The notes: generated from the sequence alone by a model not told the origin. A DNA stretch of 64,000 nt from Prochlorococcus marinus str. MIT 9401 (GCF_000760095.1 NZ_JNAR01000015.1:22982-86981); one strand, 5' to 3'. Counted from the stretch's first letter, positions 21,708 through 31,246 are shown. Numbers and translations are program-made.

Positions 21708-21742
21708 TAAAAAAAAAAAAAAGAGAGGGATTAAACCCTCTC
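21708..21742 (-). terminator. Intrinsic terminator for the gene at 21769-21939
   Basis: Hairpin GAGAGGG/CCCTCTC followed on the minus strand by a long T run. Confidence 0.8.
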
Positions 21743-21768
21743 GAATTAATTATTTTCAAAAAAAGAAT

Positions 21769-21939
21769 TTAATTTTTTGAGTCCTTAAGTTTCATTTCTT
21801 TTTGTGTTTTCCTGATTCTTTCTTCAAAGACGGATCTTCTATATGGAGTAACTTCTCCACCTTTAGTTGCCAAAAGCTGGGCTTCATGTACCCTATTGGC
21901 TCTTTTGATTTTTTCTCTTATTTTTAAGAGGTTATTCAT
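21769..21939 (-). CDS. 56-residue basic helical protein
   Basis: Starts MNNLLKIREKIKRANRVHEA, continuing with QLLATKGGEVTPYRRSVFEE. Mostly helix, strongly basic, no membrane segment. A clean terminator 27 bp downstream supports a monocistronic gene. Unknown function. Confidence 0.6.
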   Translation of the reverse strand: MNNLLKIREKIKRANRVHEAQLLATKGGEVTPYRRSVFEERIRKTQKEMKLKDSKN

Positions 21940-22127
21940 AGTCTTTTGCAGTTAATGAGAATCCCGTTCCCTACTCCCATGTCATGCGTCCAGAGATATA
22001 AACTTGGATGAACGTTAATGAACGATAACATCTTAAAAAAAATTCCGTGAGAGTATTTTTAACTAATTTTTCTCAAAAAAATAAATAATGAAAAAATAGG
22101 ATAAATAATCTTTTAATACTTCGTAAA

Positions 22128-22403
22128 TTATGATAAGAAAATTGTTTGCGACCCATCATTATTATCTTGAATCACTATTTTTTTATTTGGAAAAATATCT
22201 GATAATATTCTTTTCAAATTTGAATTATCTGAAGAAATTATATTACTCATATTTTTTGAATTAATTTTCCAATTTTCATCTACAAATAGTTCTTTATCAT
22301 CACCTTTTTTATTCTCGAGTGATGTCTTATTTAGAATCTTAAGTAACAGTTCTGAATCATAATCTTTAAATTCTTCAGGAATCTCTTTTAGGTTTTCAAT
22401 CAT
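22128..22403 (-). CDS. Hypothetical protein
   Basis: 91 residues, acidic N-terminal half (IPEEFKDYDSELLLKILNKT) and a C-terminal 'NKKIVIQDNNDGSQTIFLS' strand pair. No signal or membrane segment. Not recognised. Confidence 0.5.
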   Translation of the reverse strand: MIENLKEIPEEFKDYDSELLLKILNKTSLENKKGDDKELFVDENWKINSKNMSNIISSDNSNLKRILSDIFPNKKIVIQDNNDGSQTIFLS

Positions 22404-22604
22404 TATTTAGAAATCAAATGTTTCTAAATTTTGCTTGAGAAATTACCAGAATACAAGGTATTAATTACCTAAAAATTTCTTTCAAAATAAAAAATTCGTA
22501 TTAAATTAAAATATTTTGCTTTAGAAAATTTAATTTAAAAAAATTAATTAATCATTTACAGAATTTATTTTCTTGTTAAGTTGCAATTAAGAAGTTCAGG
22601 AAAA

Positions 22605-22736
22605 ATGCCAAGAGTAATTAACAAAAAAATTAGACTTTTAAGATGGTTAAACTCAGGCATGATATTACCATTTATCTTTATGGCTGCATCCTCATCTATT
22701 ATTCTTTATTGTGTTTTATTTATCCTAATAAAATAG
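22605..22736 (+). CDS. 43-residue membrane protein
   Basis: A basic start, MPRVINKKIRLLRWLNSGMI, then one helix (LPFIFMAASSSIILYCVLFI). CAGGAAAA precedes the ATG. Convergent with the next gene. Unknown. Confidence 0.5.
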   Translation: MPRVINKKIRLLRWLNSGMILPFIFMAASSSIILYCVLFILIK

Positions 22737-22745
22737 CTTTCTAAT

Positions 22746-22880
22746 TTAAGCAGCTAAGTTTTCCTCTGATTTAGACATAATAATTGCAGCTTTTTTTAAT
22801 AAACTAACGACTTCTTTTCTTCCAACTGCATTATCAGCTTGACGCATTATTTCAGCATATTTTTTATTTATTTTTTTCAT
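22746..22880 (-). CDS. 44-residue helical protein
   Basis: MKKINKKYAEIMRQADNAVG then RKEVVSLLKKAAIIMSKSEE: two short helices, soluble. Unknown. Its stop lies 10 bp from the convergent gene. Confidence 0.5.
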   Translation of the reverse strand: MKKINKKYAEIMRQADNAVGRKEVVSLLKKAAIIMSKSEENLAA

Positions 22881-23059
22881 AAAAAGTTTTGATTTACTCT
22901 AAAATTACAACACCATATGATGGTGTCAATCGTAAATAATTCACATATATCTTTTTTTTGATTATTTTTGCACAATAAAAATTTCTCATTTATTATCCTT
23001 CAAGTTTTTTAATTGATAATGCCAAAAAATTACAAATATAAAATTAATGATCCTATTAA

Positions 23060-23275
23060 TTAAGCTACATTGAAGAATTTGAAAACATAAAATAAACCTC
23101 CGATTAGGATCAATATTGCAGCTCCATAAAAAAGAAAAGGGATAATTGGATATTTGTACAATGTAGACCTTACTTTTTGTTGTATGGCTTTTTTATCAAG
23201 TTGAGGCAACTTTATATCTTCAATTTTTTCTCTAGGCGGAATACCTAAATTTTTTCTTCTCTTTGCCTCTCCCAT
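23060..23275 (-). CDS. DUF2839 family membrane protein
   Basis: From ATG 23275 the product is 71 residues starting MGEAKRRKNLGIPPREKIED, with one helix near the C-terminus (IPFLFYGAAILILIGGLFYV). The upstream in-frame start is not used because the family always begins MGEAKRR. It starts two bases after the stop of the 76-residue gene and forms a pair with it. Confidence 0.8.
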   Translation of the reverse strand: MGEAKRRKNLGIPPREKIEDIKLPQLDKKAIQQKVRSTLYKYPIIPFLFYGAAILILIGGLFYVFKFFNVA

Positions 23276-23277
23276 AA

Positions 23278-23508
23278 TTAATCCTGAGGTATTCCCATAC
23301 ATTTTAAATAATTGTTATCAGCTAAATCTAAAATTTGATTCCATTCTTCATGAGATGTTTCCAAATTATTTTTAAAATCTTTTTCAAATTTAAGAATACA
23401 TCTTTTTTCTATATTTTCAGGAGAATTATAATTTCTTAAAAAAGAAACACTCAAATAAGATAATGATGAAAAAACTACAATTATTTTTGCAATCCTAAAA
23501 TTATTCAT
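23278..23508 (-). CDS. Small exported or anchored hypothetical protein
   Basis: 76 residues with one N-terminal hydrophobic segment (about 5-24) and a polar domain with two Cys (CILKFEKDF and YLKCMG) that may pair. First gene of a pair with the DUF2839 gene. Unknown. Confidence 0.55.
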   Translation of the reverse strand: MNNFRIAKIIVVFSSLSYLSVSFLRNYNSPENIEKRCILKFEKDFKNNLETSHEEWNQILDLADNNYLKCMGIPQD

Positions 23509-23590
23509 ATCTTAGATAATATTGCCTCATAAATAAAAAAGGTACTTGTTGGTTTTATAATTAATTTAATCTATTAAAAACAATTATCAA

Positions 23591-23788
23591 ATGATAAAAT
23601 CGGTGAATTTTAACCATTTGCCTATTCAGGATTTGGTCGTTTCAGGGTTGATAATATTTATAATGTCGACGATAATTGCCAATATTTATGACCCATTATT
23701 AGGAATAACTTATGCATTTGGGAATATACTTACTCTTACTTTTTTGAGCTGGTTATACGAAGAGACTTGGAATGATCCAAGTAAATAA
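23591..23788 (+). CDS. Small two-helix membrane protein
   Basis: 65 residues with two membrane helices (about 14-31 and 36-55) and a W-N-D-P end. No match to a family. Monocistronic. Confidence 0.5.
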   Translation: MIKSVNFNHLPIQDLVVSGLIIFIMSTIIANIYDPLLGITYAFGNILTLTFLSWLYEETWNDPSK

Positions 23789-23819
23789 GAGCAATTAAGA
23801 AAAGATTAATATATATTTT

Positions 23820-23933
23820 CTACTTTTGTATTTTTAACTTTGAAGAATACTTTAAATTCACAATGTATGAAGCAACAAGAGATAGTATCAAGAAAAATAA
23901 TAAGCTCTCTAAAGTAGATTGAGGCATAACCAT
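23820..23933 (-). CDS. 37-residue single-pass membrane protein
   Basis: MVMPQSTLESLLFFLILSLV then ASYIVNLKYSSKLKIQK. One helix and a basic tail. Downstream ATG two codons in is an alternative start. Unknown. Confidence 0.45.
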   Translation of the reverse strand: MVMPQSTLESLLFFLILSLVASYIVNLKYSSKLKIQK

Positions 23934-24014
23934 AATTAGTACCAAAAATAATACATTTCTAGAAAAACGAATTCTGAAGAAAAATCAACCCTTTAATTAT
24001 TTTTTATTTTCAAA

Positions 24015-25331
24015 TTAATAAATCCCAATCCCAAAGAATGAATTTGCAATAAATAACAAACTAAATAATGTTAAGAAAATTAATCCTATCCAACTTATTG
24101 TTTTTAGAAATAATCCATATCTATTTTTAATTGGTACTAATTTGCTATTTATAGTATCCATTGCCATCCATGCAAATAAAGGTGCGGTTAGAAAACTTCC
24201 CGTCATTGCAGCAAATACAAAATCTTTTACCCCTATACCTCCAGACTTTGCAATCAGCAAAGCTATTAATGATGCAAATATATGTACAATCATCCAAAGT
24301 TGAAATCTATTTCGCTCTACCTTGGAATCCATATGTCCAAAATCAGTTCCTCTCAATAAACCTTGAATAGCAGAAATACTTCTTGGATATGCATCTAGGC
24401 AAGTAATTGTGGTACTAAACATTGCGGCAAATGCTGCAGGTATAATGATCCATTTAGCCCAACTGCCAATGGATTTAGTGTAAAGGAGTATTAACTTTTG
24501 AGCAAAGGAGACTCCACTTCCAGAAAGCATTCCATCGCCGGTACCATACATTGTTATGGCGCCAAGAGTAAGGAAGAAAATAGCAGTAACTACAGTTATT
24601 AAGTAACCGAGATTAAAATCAAATTCTGCTTCACTAATATTTGGTTTATAGTTTGAATCTTTTGCTCGAGAAAACATCCATAACGAAGGCCAAACACATA
24701 ATTCTACTGGGCATGGCATCCATCCCATTAGGGGGATCAAAAAAGCTAAATTTGTTAACTTCCATGGACTGATTTCTGGTTGAAAAAAACTCATATTTAG
24801 AGACTCATTTATTGAACCTTTAAATAAAAGAGATAAAACTGCAAATAATGTTAAAAAAGTTAGGAGAGATACTAAAAATTTTGAAATTCTATCAAGGGCT
24901 TTATATTTACCAAGAATTAATATCATTCCAGAAACAATAAGGATTCCTATAGACAAATCCATGGCTGGAAAAGCTTTAAAAAAGGGAATATTAGTTAAAA
25001 GGACACCAGAAACAAAACTTACAGCCGCTATTGTGAAAGTACCAGTAATTAGACTAACTATTAGAAATAAAGGTAGATACAAAGAATTCCGCTCTTTGAA
25101 ACCTTCTAATAATGATTTACCAGTAGATGCTGTAAATCTAGTCCCAACCAACAAGAAGGGATACTTTAAAAGATTAGTAAGAAGGATAAGGCCAACTAAT
25201 GAAAATCCAAATCTTGCACCAGCAGTAGTAGATGACAATAAATGAGAACCTCCAATAGCCGCTCCAGCCAGCAAAATTCCTGGACCCAAACTTTTTTGTA
25301 TTCCTTTTGTTAAATTCATGTCTTTAATCAA
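24015..25331 (-). CDS. NRAMP-family metal-ion transporter with altered binding motifs
   Basis: 438 residues, about 11-12 membrane helices. Helix 1 GPGILLAGAAIGGSHLLSST and the pattern of the rest match the NRAMP (SLC11) family, which imports Mn2+ and Fe2+ with protons. The canonical helix-1 D-P-G-N is G-G-S-H here, and the helix-6 M-P-H region is WMPCPVEL. Only the Met of the usual metal ligands seems kept, so it may carry another ion (for example Mg2+ in related carriers) or act differently. Start is the first ATG; a second ATG four codons in is possible. Confidence 0.8.
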   Translation of the reverse strand: MIKDMNLTKGIQKSLGPGILLAGAAIGGSHLLSSTTAGARFGFSLVGLILLTNLLKYPFLLVGTRFTASTGKSLLEGFKERNSLYLPLFLIVSLITGTFTIAAVSFVSGVLLTNIPFFKAFPAMDLSIGILIVSGMILILGKYKALDRISKFLVSLLTFLTLFAVLSLLFKGSINESLNMSFFQPEISPWKLTNLAFLIPLMGWMPCPVELCVWPSLWMFSRAKDSNYKPNISEAEFDFNLGYLITVVTAIFFLTLGAITMYGTGDGMLSGSGVSFAQKLILLYTKSIGSWAKWIIIPAAFAAMFSTTITCLDAYPRSISAIQGLLRGTDFGHMDSKVERNRFQLWMIVHIFASLIALLIAKSGGIGVKDFVFAAMTGSFLTAPLFAWMAMDTINSKLVPIKNRYGLFLKTISWIGLIFLTLFSLLFIANSFFGIGIY

Positions 25332-25336
25332 ATGAT

Positions 25337-25453
25337 TTAATTTACTTTTTGAGCACTTCTAAATTTATTTTTTAATACTTTTTTTTTAAACGCAAAATTA
25401 GATAATGAGTGAAAAATAAAAAGTATAATTAGTAATCCTATTCGAACTTTCAT
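25337..25453 (-). CDS. Possible 38-residue exported or membrane peptide
   Basis: MKVRIGLLIILFIFHSLSNF then a very basic tail (AFKKKVLKNKFRSAQKVN). One hydrophobic stretch that could be a signal or anchor. No supporting context. Confidence 0.35.
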   Translation of the reverse strand: MKVRIGLLIILFIFHSLSNFAFKKKVLKNKFRSAQKVN

Positions 25454-25688
25454 AAGATATCCCCTTCAAATATGCTTTTATCAGATATTTATTTTGTATT
25501 CGACCTCTTTTCTCCATAAGATCCTCAAAATCCTATCTAAAACATCTAATTCTTTTTTTTTAAAACTTTTTATTTTCTTTTTTTTTTGTTTTTGCATAAA
25601 CTGTTACATAGGTATTTCAACTTTAAACTGAGCTAAAAAAAACACAATAAGCAAAACTTCTTAAAACTCAACGAAGTTTGGATTATTT
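25454..25688. other. Noncoding gap
   Basis: A+T-rich with T runs; no gene or clear structure seen. Confidence 0.4.
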
Positions 25689-26045
25689 TTAAATTGATAT
25701 ATATTTTTCTGCCCTTCTCAAGGCTTTTATTGCACCTCTATAGTCAAGATTTTTTAATTTTTCCTCACTTTTGCATTCCAACATTTTCACTATTTTATTG
25801 ATCTTTTTTTCATCAATTTTCAGTTTATGATCGAATATAAGATCAAATTTTGATGAATACAAACTAGATAATTCTTTTCTATATTTTTGAATCGTTTTTT
25901 CATCACAAGATTTAGATTTCAATATTGCATTAGCCTTCATTTTGTCATCTAATGCCCCTTTAAAATTTCCAAGTTTAAATTTCTTTTCACTTGATCTGGT
26001 TAGCTTAATAAGATTTCCCAATATCAATCGCCCAGAATCTTCCAT
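25689..26045 (-). CDS. Hypothetical protein, TPR-like repeats
   Basis: 118 residues. 'SEKKFKLGNFKGALDDKMKA' and 'KLKNLDYRGAIKALRRAEKY' follow the TPR helix A/B pattern, so this is probably a two-repeat helical protein. No signal peptide, so cytoplasmic. Partner unknown. Confidence 0.55.
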   Translation of the reverse strand: MEDSGRLILGNLIKLTRSSEKKFKLGNFKGALDDKMKANAILKSKSCDEKTIQKYRKELSSLYSSKFDLIFDHKLKIDEKKINKIVKMLECKSEEKLKNLDYRGAIKALRRAEKYISI

Positions 26046-26125
26046 TTTTTTTGCTTACCTAAAATCAATACTATCAGCATAAAGATAAAACAACTTAATT
26101 TTTTAATACTCAAGTAATTAAATAA

Positions 26126-26425
26126 TTAACCAATAACAAGTCCTTTTTCAAGAAGTAAATCGAAAACCTCCGCACTTTTCGTTTTCCCAAATTGTGGGGG
26201 CTTATGTAAATCTAATATTTCAGCAAGGCACATTATCCAATAAGTATCTTTTTTTAAATTAAGACTTTCGCAAATATGAGAGGGAGCAGATTTAAAACAT
26301 CCAAATTCTGTTGATATATTAATGTTCATTATTTGAGTTTCAAGTTCAAGACTTAAGAGTTCTATTTCTTGCTCAGTAAGGGCTGAACCAAATGAATATG
26401 ATTCAATTAAAAGTTGGTAATTCAT
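26126..26425 (-). CDS. Hypothetical protein
   Basis: 99 residues, soluble, with a helical N-terminus (LTEQEIELLSLELETQIMNI) and three Cys. Sequence end ...VFDLLLEKGLVIG. It lies 15 bp downstream of the DUF3764 gene on the same strand and may be co-transcribed. Not recognised. Confidence 0.55.
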   Translation of the reverse strand: MNYQLLIESYSFGSALTEQEIELLSLELETQIMNINISTEFGCFKSAPSHICESLNLKKDTYWIMCLAEILDLHKPPQFGKTKSAEVFDLLLEKGLVIG

Positions 26426-26440
26426 TAAAGAATTATTTTT

Positions 26441-26722
26441 TTAAGAAACCCAGCGTGTTATTTTTGTACCCTCATAAATATGTCCTGAAGCTTCAACTAT
26501 AGGTTTTGTTTCAGGATTCATAAAAATATCATATAAAACATTTTCTGGTCCTTGAAAAATTACAGTTGCCCTTTGAGGATCATCTAATGATTTACCAATA
26601 TAAAATGTTTTAACTCCCATTTCTTTAAACATCGTCTGCTGTTCTTTTGCATTCATATGTGATTCATACTCCTCATAGGTATTACTTAGTTGAAAATCTA
26701 AAATAGTCGTTTCAATAGTCAT
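26441..26722 (-). CDS. DUF3764 family protein
   Basis: 93 residues: 'TILDFQLSNTYEEYESHMNA', GKSLDDPQRATVIFQGPENV. It aligns with the protein at 12062-12367 in the D-D-P-Q-R-x-x-V-I-x-Q core, a ferredoxin-like fold. Function unknown. Confidence 0.7.
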   Translation of the reverse strand: MTIETTILDFQLSNTYEEYESHMNAKEQQTMFKEMGVKTFYIGKSLDDPQRATVIFQGPENVLYDIFMNPETKPIVEASGHIYEGTKITRWVS

Positions 26723-26856
26723 AAGAATAATTAAATTTTTTTAATTCTAAATCTTTATCAAAAAAATTAATCTAAAAAAATTAGTTTTTATTAAGCAAAG
26801 TGTTAACTAATTTTCATTTATGAGTTATAAATCAACTATAAAAAACGATTTTAATT

Positions 26857-28200
26857 TTGGACTCAAAAATTTCTCAGAGAGAACAATGGACTAGTAAGCT
26901 AGGATTCATTCTCGCAGCTGCTGGTAGTGCAGTAGGTCTAGGCAACCTTTGGGGTTTTGCTTACAGAGCATCTCAGGGTGGAGGTGCGGCGTTTGTACTT
27001 TTATATATATTGATCGTTTTAATTGTATGTCTTCCAGTATTTGTTGCTGAAATGGCTCTAGGGAGAAACGCAATGGCAAGTACATTGCTTGCTCCTGTAA
27101 AGCTGGCAGGGAAGAATTGGTATCCATTAGGAATTCTTTTCTTTATAGCTCCTTTAGGAATAGCATCATATTATTCAGTGATAATGGGATGGACTGCAGA
27201 TACCTTGTTCCATTCTTTATTTTTTGGATTACCAAAGAATTTAACTGAAGCAGAAACCTTCTTTGGCTCGATTAGTAGTGGCAGCAGTGTTTTGTTGGGC
27301 CACCTATTAAGTCTTGTACTTACAGCAATAATAGTTTCATCAGGTATAAAAAAAGGTATAGAAAAGGTTACTAGATATTTCATGCCAATCCTTTTCATAA
27401 TTATTGTGATTCTTGCTATTTGGGCTACTTCACTTTCAGGTGCATGGGAAGGATATAAAACATTTCTACTTAAGTTTGACTTCAATGAATTGAGAAATCC
27501 TCAAACAATAAGAAACGCTTTTACACAAGCATTCTTTTCATTAAGTTTAGGGATAGGAATTATGGTTACCTACGCATCCTATTTAAATAAAAAAAGTAAT
27601 CTTCCAAAATTAAGTGTAGGAGTTGCATCATTAGATACTTTGGTTGGACTAATGGCTGGATTTATAACTTTCCCAATAGTTTTAACATTCGGTTTAAGTG
27701 ACGCTATTTCTGAATCCACTGTTGGTGCTTTATTTATCTCAATTCCAACAGGTTTAGGTTCATATGGTGCGGCAGGAAGAATTGTAGCTGTTGCATTTTT
27801 CGCATTAGCTTATATTGCAGCAATAACTTCCTCTGTTTCATTATTGGAAGTTCCAGTTTCCTCTTTAATGGATAAATTTGGTTTTAAAAGAGAAAAATCT
27901 GTTTGGCTGATAACTCTTTTCTTATTCTTAGCAGGCATTCCTTCTGCATTAAACTTAAACATTCTTGGAACTATTGATTCGATTTTTGGAGGTGTATTAC
28001 TTATCTTTGGTGGATTCTTGGTTACTTTCTTTATGGGATGGGTAGTACCTGGAAAGTTTAATGAAGAACTTAGTGATTCAAAAGTTGGAATCAAAACGAC
28101 ACGTTATTTGAAATTCATGACAAGATGGGTTGCGCCACCAATTATTGGTTTTGGACTATTTATTAGTGTGTTTGATTTGCTTAAAGGTTGGGTAAGTTAA
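26857..28200 (+). CDS. Sodium-coupled SNF-family symporter (amino-acid transporter type)
   Basis: 447 residues with about 11 membrane helices. Helix 1 holds GFILAAAGSAVGLGNLWGFA, the Na+-binding and unwound helix-1 motif of the neurotransmitter:sodium symporter family; bacterial members (LeuT, MhsT, TnaT) carry amino acids with Na+. Helix 6 'QAFFSLSLGIGIMVTYASYL' is also typical. Start is TTG (no ATG nearby). The preceding 130 bp are noncoding. Substrate unknown; Leu/Trp-like amino acids are typical for the family. Confidence 0.85.
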   Translation: MDSKISQREQWTSKLGFILAAAGSAVGLGNLWGFAYRASQGGGAAFVLLYILIVLIVCLPVFVAEMALGRNAMASTLLAPVKLAGKNWYPLGILFFIAPLGIASYYSVIMGWTADTLFHSLFFGLPKNLTEAETFFGSISSGSSVLLGHLLSLVLTAIIVSSGIKKGIEKVTRYFMPILFIIIVILAIWATSLSGAWEGYKTFLLKFDFNELRNPQTIRNAFTQAFFSLSLGIGIMVTYASYLNKKSNLPKLSVGVASLDTLVGLMAGFITFPIVLTFGLSDAISESTVGALFISIPTGLGSYGAAGRIVAVAFFALAYIAAITSSVSLLEVPVSSLMDKFGFKREKSVWLITLFLFLAGIPSALNLNILGTIDSIFGGVLLIFGGFLVTFFMGWVVPGKFNEELSDSKVGIKTTRYLKFMTRWVAPPIIGFGLFISVFDLLKGWVS

Positions 28201-28604
28201 AAATAAATAAAATTATAATTTATAAAATTGAATAAATTTACTGCGATATAGTGCGGAAATAAGGGGAGGGTTGCAAGTCTAAAAAAGATAAAATAGTTTA
28301 ACTTTTTCGCATTATTTTTGATCAAACTCAAAAAAATATTAGTCAATAATTAAGTATTTGCAATGGTTATTAATTAAAAAATTGATATGAAGACTAAGTG
28401 CTTTTTTCTATTACCAAATTCTAAATATTTTTCTCAAGAAAATGTTTTACTGCGGAACTTTTTTTTAATGAAGTATTAAAATTTAACTTATATTAAATCT
28501 CAAACGTATCGGCAAAAACCATCCCTAATAGAATCTATATAAAATAAATTTAGGTGTTTAATTTGAAGGAATTAGAGCGCCTAAAAGAATAGATAACAAA
28601 TTTG
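28201..28604. other. Noncoding gap
   Basis: Contains only short open frames (one of 30 codons at 28387-28479, plus strand, without support). No RNA gene or strong hairpin found. Confidence 0.4.
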
Positions 28605-30308
28605 ATGTCAACCAAATCTGATTCATTAAAAGGAAAGCTTACAGAAAATTTTTCCGAATTTTCTCAACTATCTGACTATTCTTTTATGAATTCTCTTAAA
28701 GCAGATCCTCAATCAACAAAAGATGGAAATGATCATAAGCCGCGTTCAGTATATTCAGGTCATTACGTACCAGTTGTTCCAACTGCTATTCCAGAACCAG
28801 AATATATTTCCCATAGCAACAAACTTTTTAAAGAACTAAGGCTAAGCTCAAATCTTACTAAAGACCAGAATTTTTGTCGTTTTTTCTCAGGTGATATTTC
28901 TGTTGCTAATTATCCAATGAGTCCTGTTGGTTGGGCAACAGGTTATGCATTATCTATTTACGGGACTGAATATACCCAACAATGTCCCTTTGGCACAGGC
29001 AATGGTTATGGCGATGGCAGAGCAATTTCTGTTTTTGAAGGTTTATTCAATGGGAAAAGAATGGAAATGCAACTTAAAGGAGGAGGTCCAACTCCTTACT
29101 GTCGTGGAGCAGATGGTAGAGCTGTCTTAAGGTCTAGCGTACGAGAATTTCTCGCACAGGAATTAATGGATGCCTTGGGAATCCCTACCTCAAGATCTTT
29201 AACACTTTATGTCTCACGTTCAGAAATAGTTAGAAGACCGTGGTATTCCAAAGGGTCCAGATATTTTGAACCTGATATCATGATTGATAATCAAGCAGCA
29301 ATTACTACGAGAGTCGCTCCATCTTTTTTACGTGTAGGCCAGATTGAACTTTTTGCAAGAAGAGTTCGCGATAATGCGCATGATGAGGCCCTCAATGAAC
29401 TAAAGATGATAGTTCAACATCTAATTGATAGAAATTATAAAGATGAAATTGAATATGAGATTTCGATTCAAAGTAAAGTAATAAAACTGGCTTCTTTATA
29501 CAGATCAAGACTTATATCACTCATAGCCAACTGGATGAGAGTTGGTTATTGCCAGGGTAATTTCAATAGTGATAATTGTGCTGCTGGAGGTTATACCTTG
29601 GATTATGGCCCCTTTGGATTCTGTGAATTATTTGATCCAAGATTTCAACCATGGACAGGTGGAGGTGAACATTTCTCATTTTTTAACCAGCCTTCTGCAG
29701 CGGCAATCAATTTTAAAACATTCTGTTCCTCTCTTAGTCCGTTACTTTCAAAAAGCAAACAAGATCAAGAAAAGTTAGATCAAATCGAAAAAGACTTTTC
29801 TGAATTAATGAATAAGGAATTAATGAAAATGTGGGCAAACAAGCTTGGTTTAGAACATTACAACGAAACTCTAATAAATGAATTTTTTAATCTCATGGTT
29901 ATTTCAAAAGCAGACTATACAATTTTGTTCCGTAAACTCTCTGAAATCCCTGATAACTTAGATTCTTTAAAAGACTGTTTCTATTTACCAATTAATGACG
30001 AGCTCAATAATAGGTGGGAAGTATGGCTTGAAAACTGGCAATCAGTGTTGAAGAAAGAGGGAAATATTAAAGCAAAATCGGCATCAATGAAATCCCTTAA
30101 TCCAGTCTATACTTGGCGCGAATGGATGGTCGTTCCTGCATATGAAGAAGCTGAAAAGGGAAATTACAAGAAAATAAAAGAGTTACAGGATATCTTTAGC
30201 AATCCATATGTAGAACAACCCGCAGAAATAGATCAAAAATATAATCGACTAAAGCCAAGCCAGTATTTTAACTATGGAGGAGTATCTCATTACAGTTGTT
30301 CTTCGTAA
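28605..30308 (+). CDS. selO: SelO/YdiU-family protein AMPylase
   Basis: 567 residues from ATG 28605 (a TTG one codon earlier is also possible). SelO is a pseudokinase-fold enzyme that transfers AMP from ATP to Ser, Thr or Tyr of target proteins and is linked to redox stress. Conserved blocks include the start 'HYVPVVPTAIPEPEYISHS', GDGRAISVFEGLFNGKRMEM, 'LKGGGPTPYCRGADGRAVL', 'RSSVREFLAQELM', and a C-terminal CSS that replaces the U/C end of SelO proteins. Length fits the family. Confidence 0.9.
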   Translation: MSTKSDSLKGKLTENFSEFSQLSDYSFMNSLKADPQSTKDGNDHKPRSVYSGHYVPVVPTAIPEPEYISHSNKLFKELRLSSNLTKDQNFCRFFSGDISVANYPMSPVGWATGYALSIYGTEYTQQCPFGTGNGYGDGRAISVFEGLFNGKRMEMQLKGGGPTPYCRGADGRAVLRSSVREFLAQELMDALGIPTSRSLTLYVSRSEIVRRPWYSKGSRYFEPDIMIDNQAAITTRVAPSFLRVGQIELFARRVRDNAHDEALNELKMIVQHLIDRNYKDEIEYEISIQSKVIKLASLYRSRLISLIANWMRVGYCQGNFNSDNCAAGGYTLDYGPFGFCELFDPRFQPWTGGGEHFSFFNQPSAAAINFKTFCSSLSPLLSKSKQDQEKLDQIEKDFSELMNKELMKMWANKLGLEHYNETLINEFFNLMVISKADYTILFRKLSEIPDNLDSLKDCFYLPINDELNNRWEVWLENWQSVLKKEGNIKAKSASMKSLNPVYTWREWMVVPAYEEAEKGNYKKIKELQDIFSNPYVEQPAEIDQKYNRLKPSQYFNYGGVSHYSCSS

Positions 30309-30352
30309 AAGGTAAATCCTAAAAATGCAGATTAAATAACTTAGAGAAAATT

Positions 30353-30793
30353 TTATTCATTTATGGCCGTAGGCATTCCAACTACTGATACAACTCCCAC
30401 ATGAAGTATGGCCGGCTTCTTCCCAACATTTTTCACATAGTGGGGCCCCCCATTATTACTCTCTATAAATGCATCACCCGCTTTAAAGAAATTAATTTCT
30501 TCACCCCTAACATGTTTTAATCTTCCTCTGGTGACATGAATCAACATTGGGGAAGGATGAGTATGAATTGGAGTTTTCAAGCCAACTGGAATCTTGACTT
30601 TTAAGAGTCTTAATTCAGGCTTACCCTCGAGATAATTAAAATTTTTACCACTAAGTCCTTTTGAACTTTGAATAATAGGTATAACTTCAATTTTTTCTTC
30701 AGCAAGAGAAGGTTGTGGTAAAGCTAAAGTCCCAATAAAAAGGAAACAAAATGGAATAAATGTTTTTATTTGCATTAGATATTTAAGTTTCAC
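30353..30793 (-). CDS. Secreted cupin-domain protein
   Basis: 146 residues; an internal ATG at residue 7 (MQIKTF) may be the true start. Signal peptide ends at PSLAEE. The mature part is one cupin barrel with IHTHPSPMLIHVTRG (His-x-His metal ligands), GDAFIES and GPHYVKN (third His). Metal-binding periplasmic or lumenal cupin; substrate unknown. Monocistronic. Confidence 0.75.
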   Translation of the reverse strand: MKLKYLMQIKTFIPFCFLFIGTLALPQPSLAEEKIEVIPIIQSSKGLSGKNFNYLEGKPELRLLKVKIPVGLKTPIHTHPSPMLIHVTRGRLKHVRGEEINFFKAGDAFIESNNGGPHYVKNVGKKPAILHVGVVSVVGMPTAINE

Positions 30794-30828
30794 TAATAAT
30801 AGGTAGTTTGCAAAAATAATAAACTAAT

Positions 30829-30990
30829 TTATTTCTTATATAACTTTTCTAATTGCTTAATTTCCTCTCTTAAATCCTTACCTCTCCTATTTAATTTATT
30901 ATTTTTAATAACTATTGGAATAATCCACCAGGCTTGAAGACCTAAAAAGATAAATACTAGGATCAATAATTCAAAAGTACCAGGCTGCAT
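30829..30990 (-). CDS. 53-residue single-pass membrane protein
   Basis: Starts MQPGTFELLILVFIFLGLQA, one helix, then a coiled-coil tail (LREEIKQLEKLYKK). Typical cyanobacterial small membrane protein of unknown role. Good frame, no overlap. Confidence 0.55.
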   Translation of the reverse strand: MQPGTFELLILVFIFLGLQAWWIIPIVIKNNKLNRRGKDLREEIKQLEKLYKK

Positions 30991-31063
30991 TTGATAAATA
31001 ACCCTTCTTTGTTAGTAAAACTATTCTAAAAGTTGTTAAACATTCCTGAGATATTCAATATTT

Positions 31064-31246
31064 CTAGGCTGCCTCTAGTTCAATATTAAGTTCAATTCCC
31101 TTTGAAATAATTGCTTCTTTAAATTCAATAAGTTTGGAAATTATTCTTTGCTTCTCTTGATCAGTTTTATAGATATCCTCAACAACTTCCTGCATTGCAA
31201 GTATTACTTTTTGTAGTTTGATTTCTAAATCTTCTCTGTAATTCAT
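31064..31246 (-). CDS. Small helical protein
   Basis: 60 residues from ATG 31246 (MNYREDLEIKLQKVILAMQE). An upstream in-frame start at 31288 would add a poor Phe/Asn-rich extension. Charged, two-helix, no membrane segment. Unknown. Confidence 0.5.
   Translation of the reverse strand: MNYREDLEIKLQKVILAMQEVVEDIYKTDQEKQRIISKLIEFKEAIISKGIELNIELEAA

Noticed and set aside
24961..25245. A plus-strand frame inside the NRAMP gene
   Set aside because: Antisense to a conserved transporter; Lys/Pro-rich composition is a by-product of the opposite strand.
28387..28479. A 30-codon frame before selO
   Set aside because: No ribosome site, no conservation evidence, ordinary for A+T-rich noncoding DNA.
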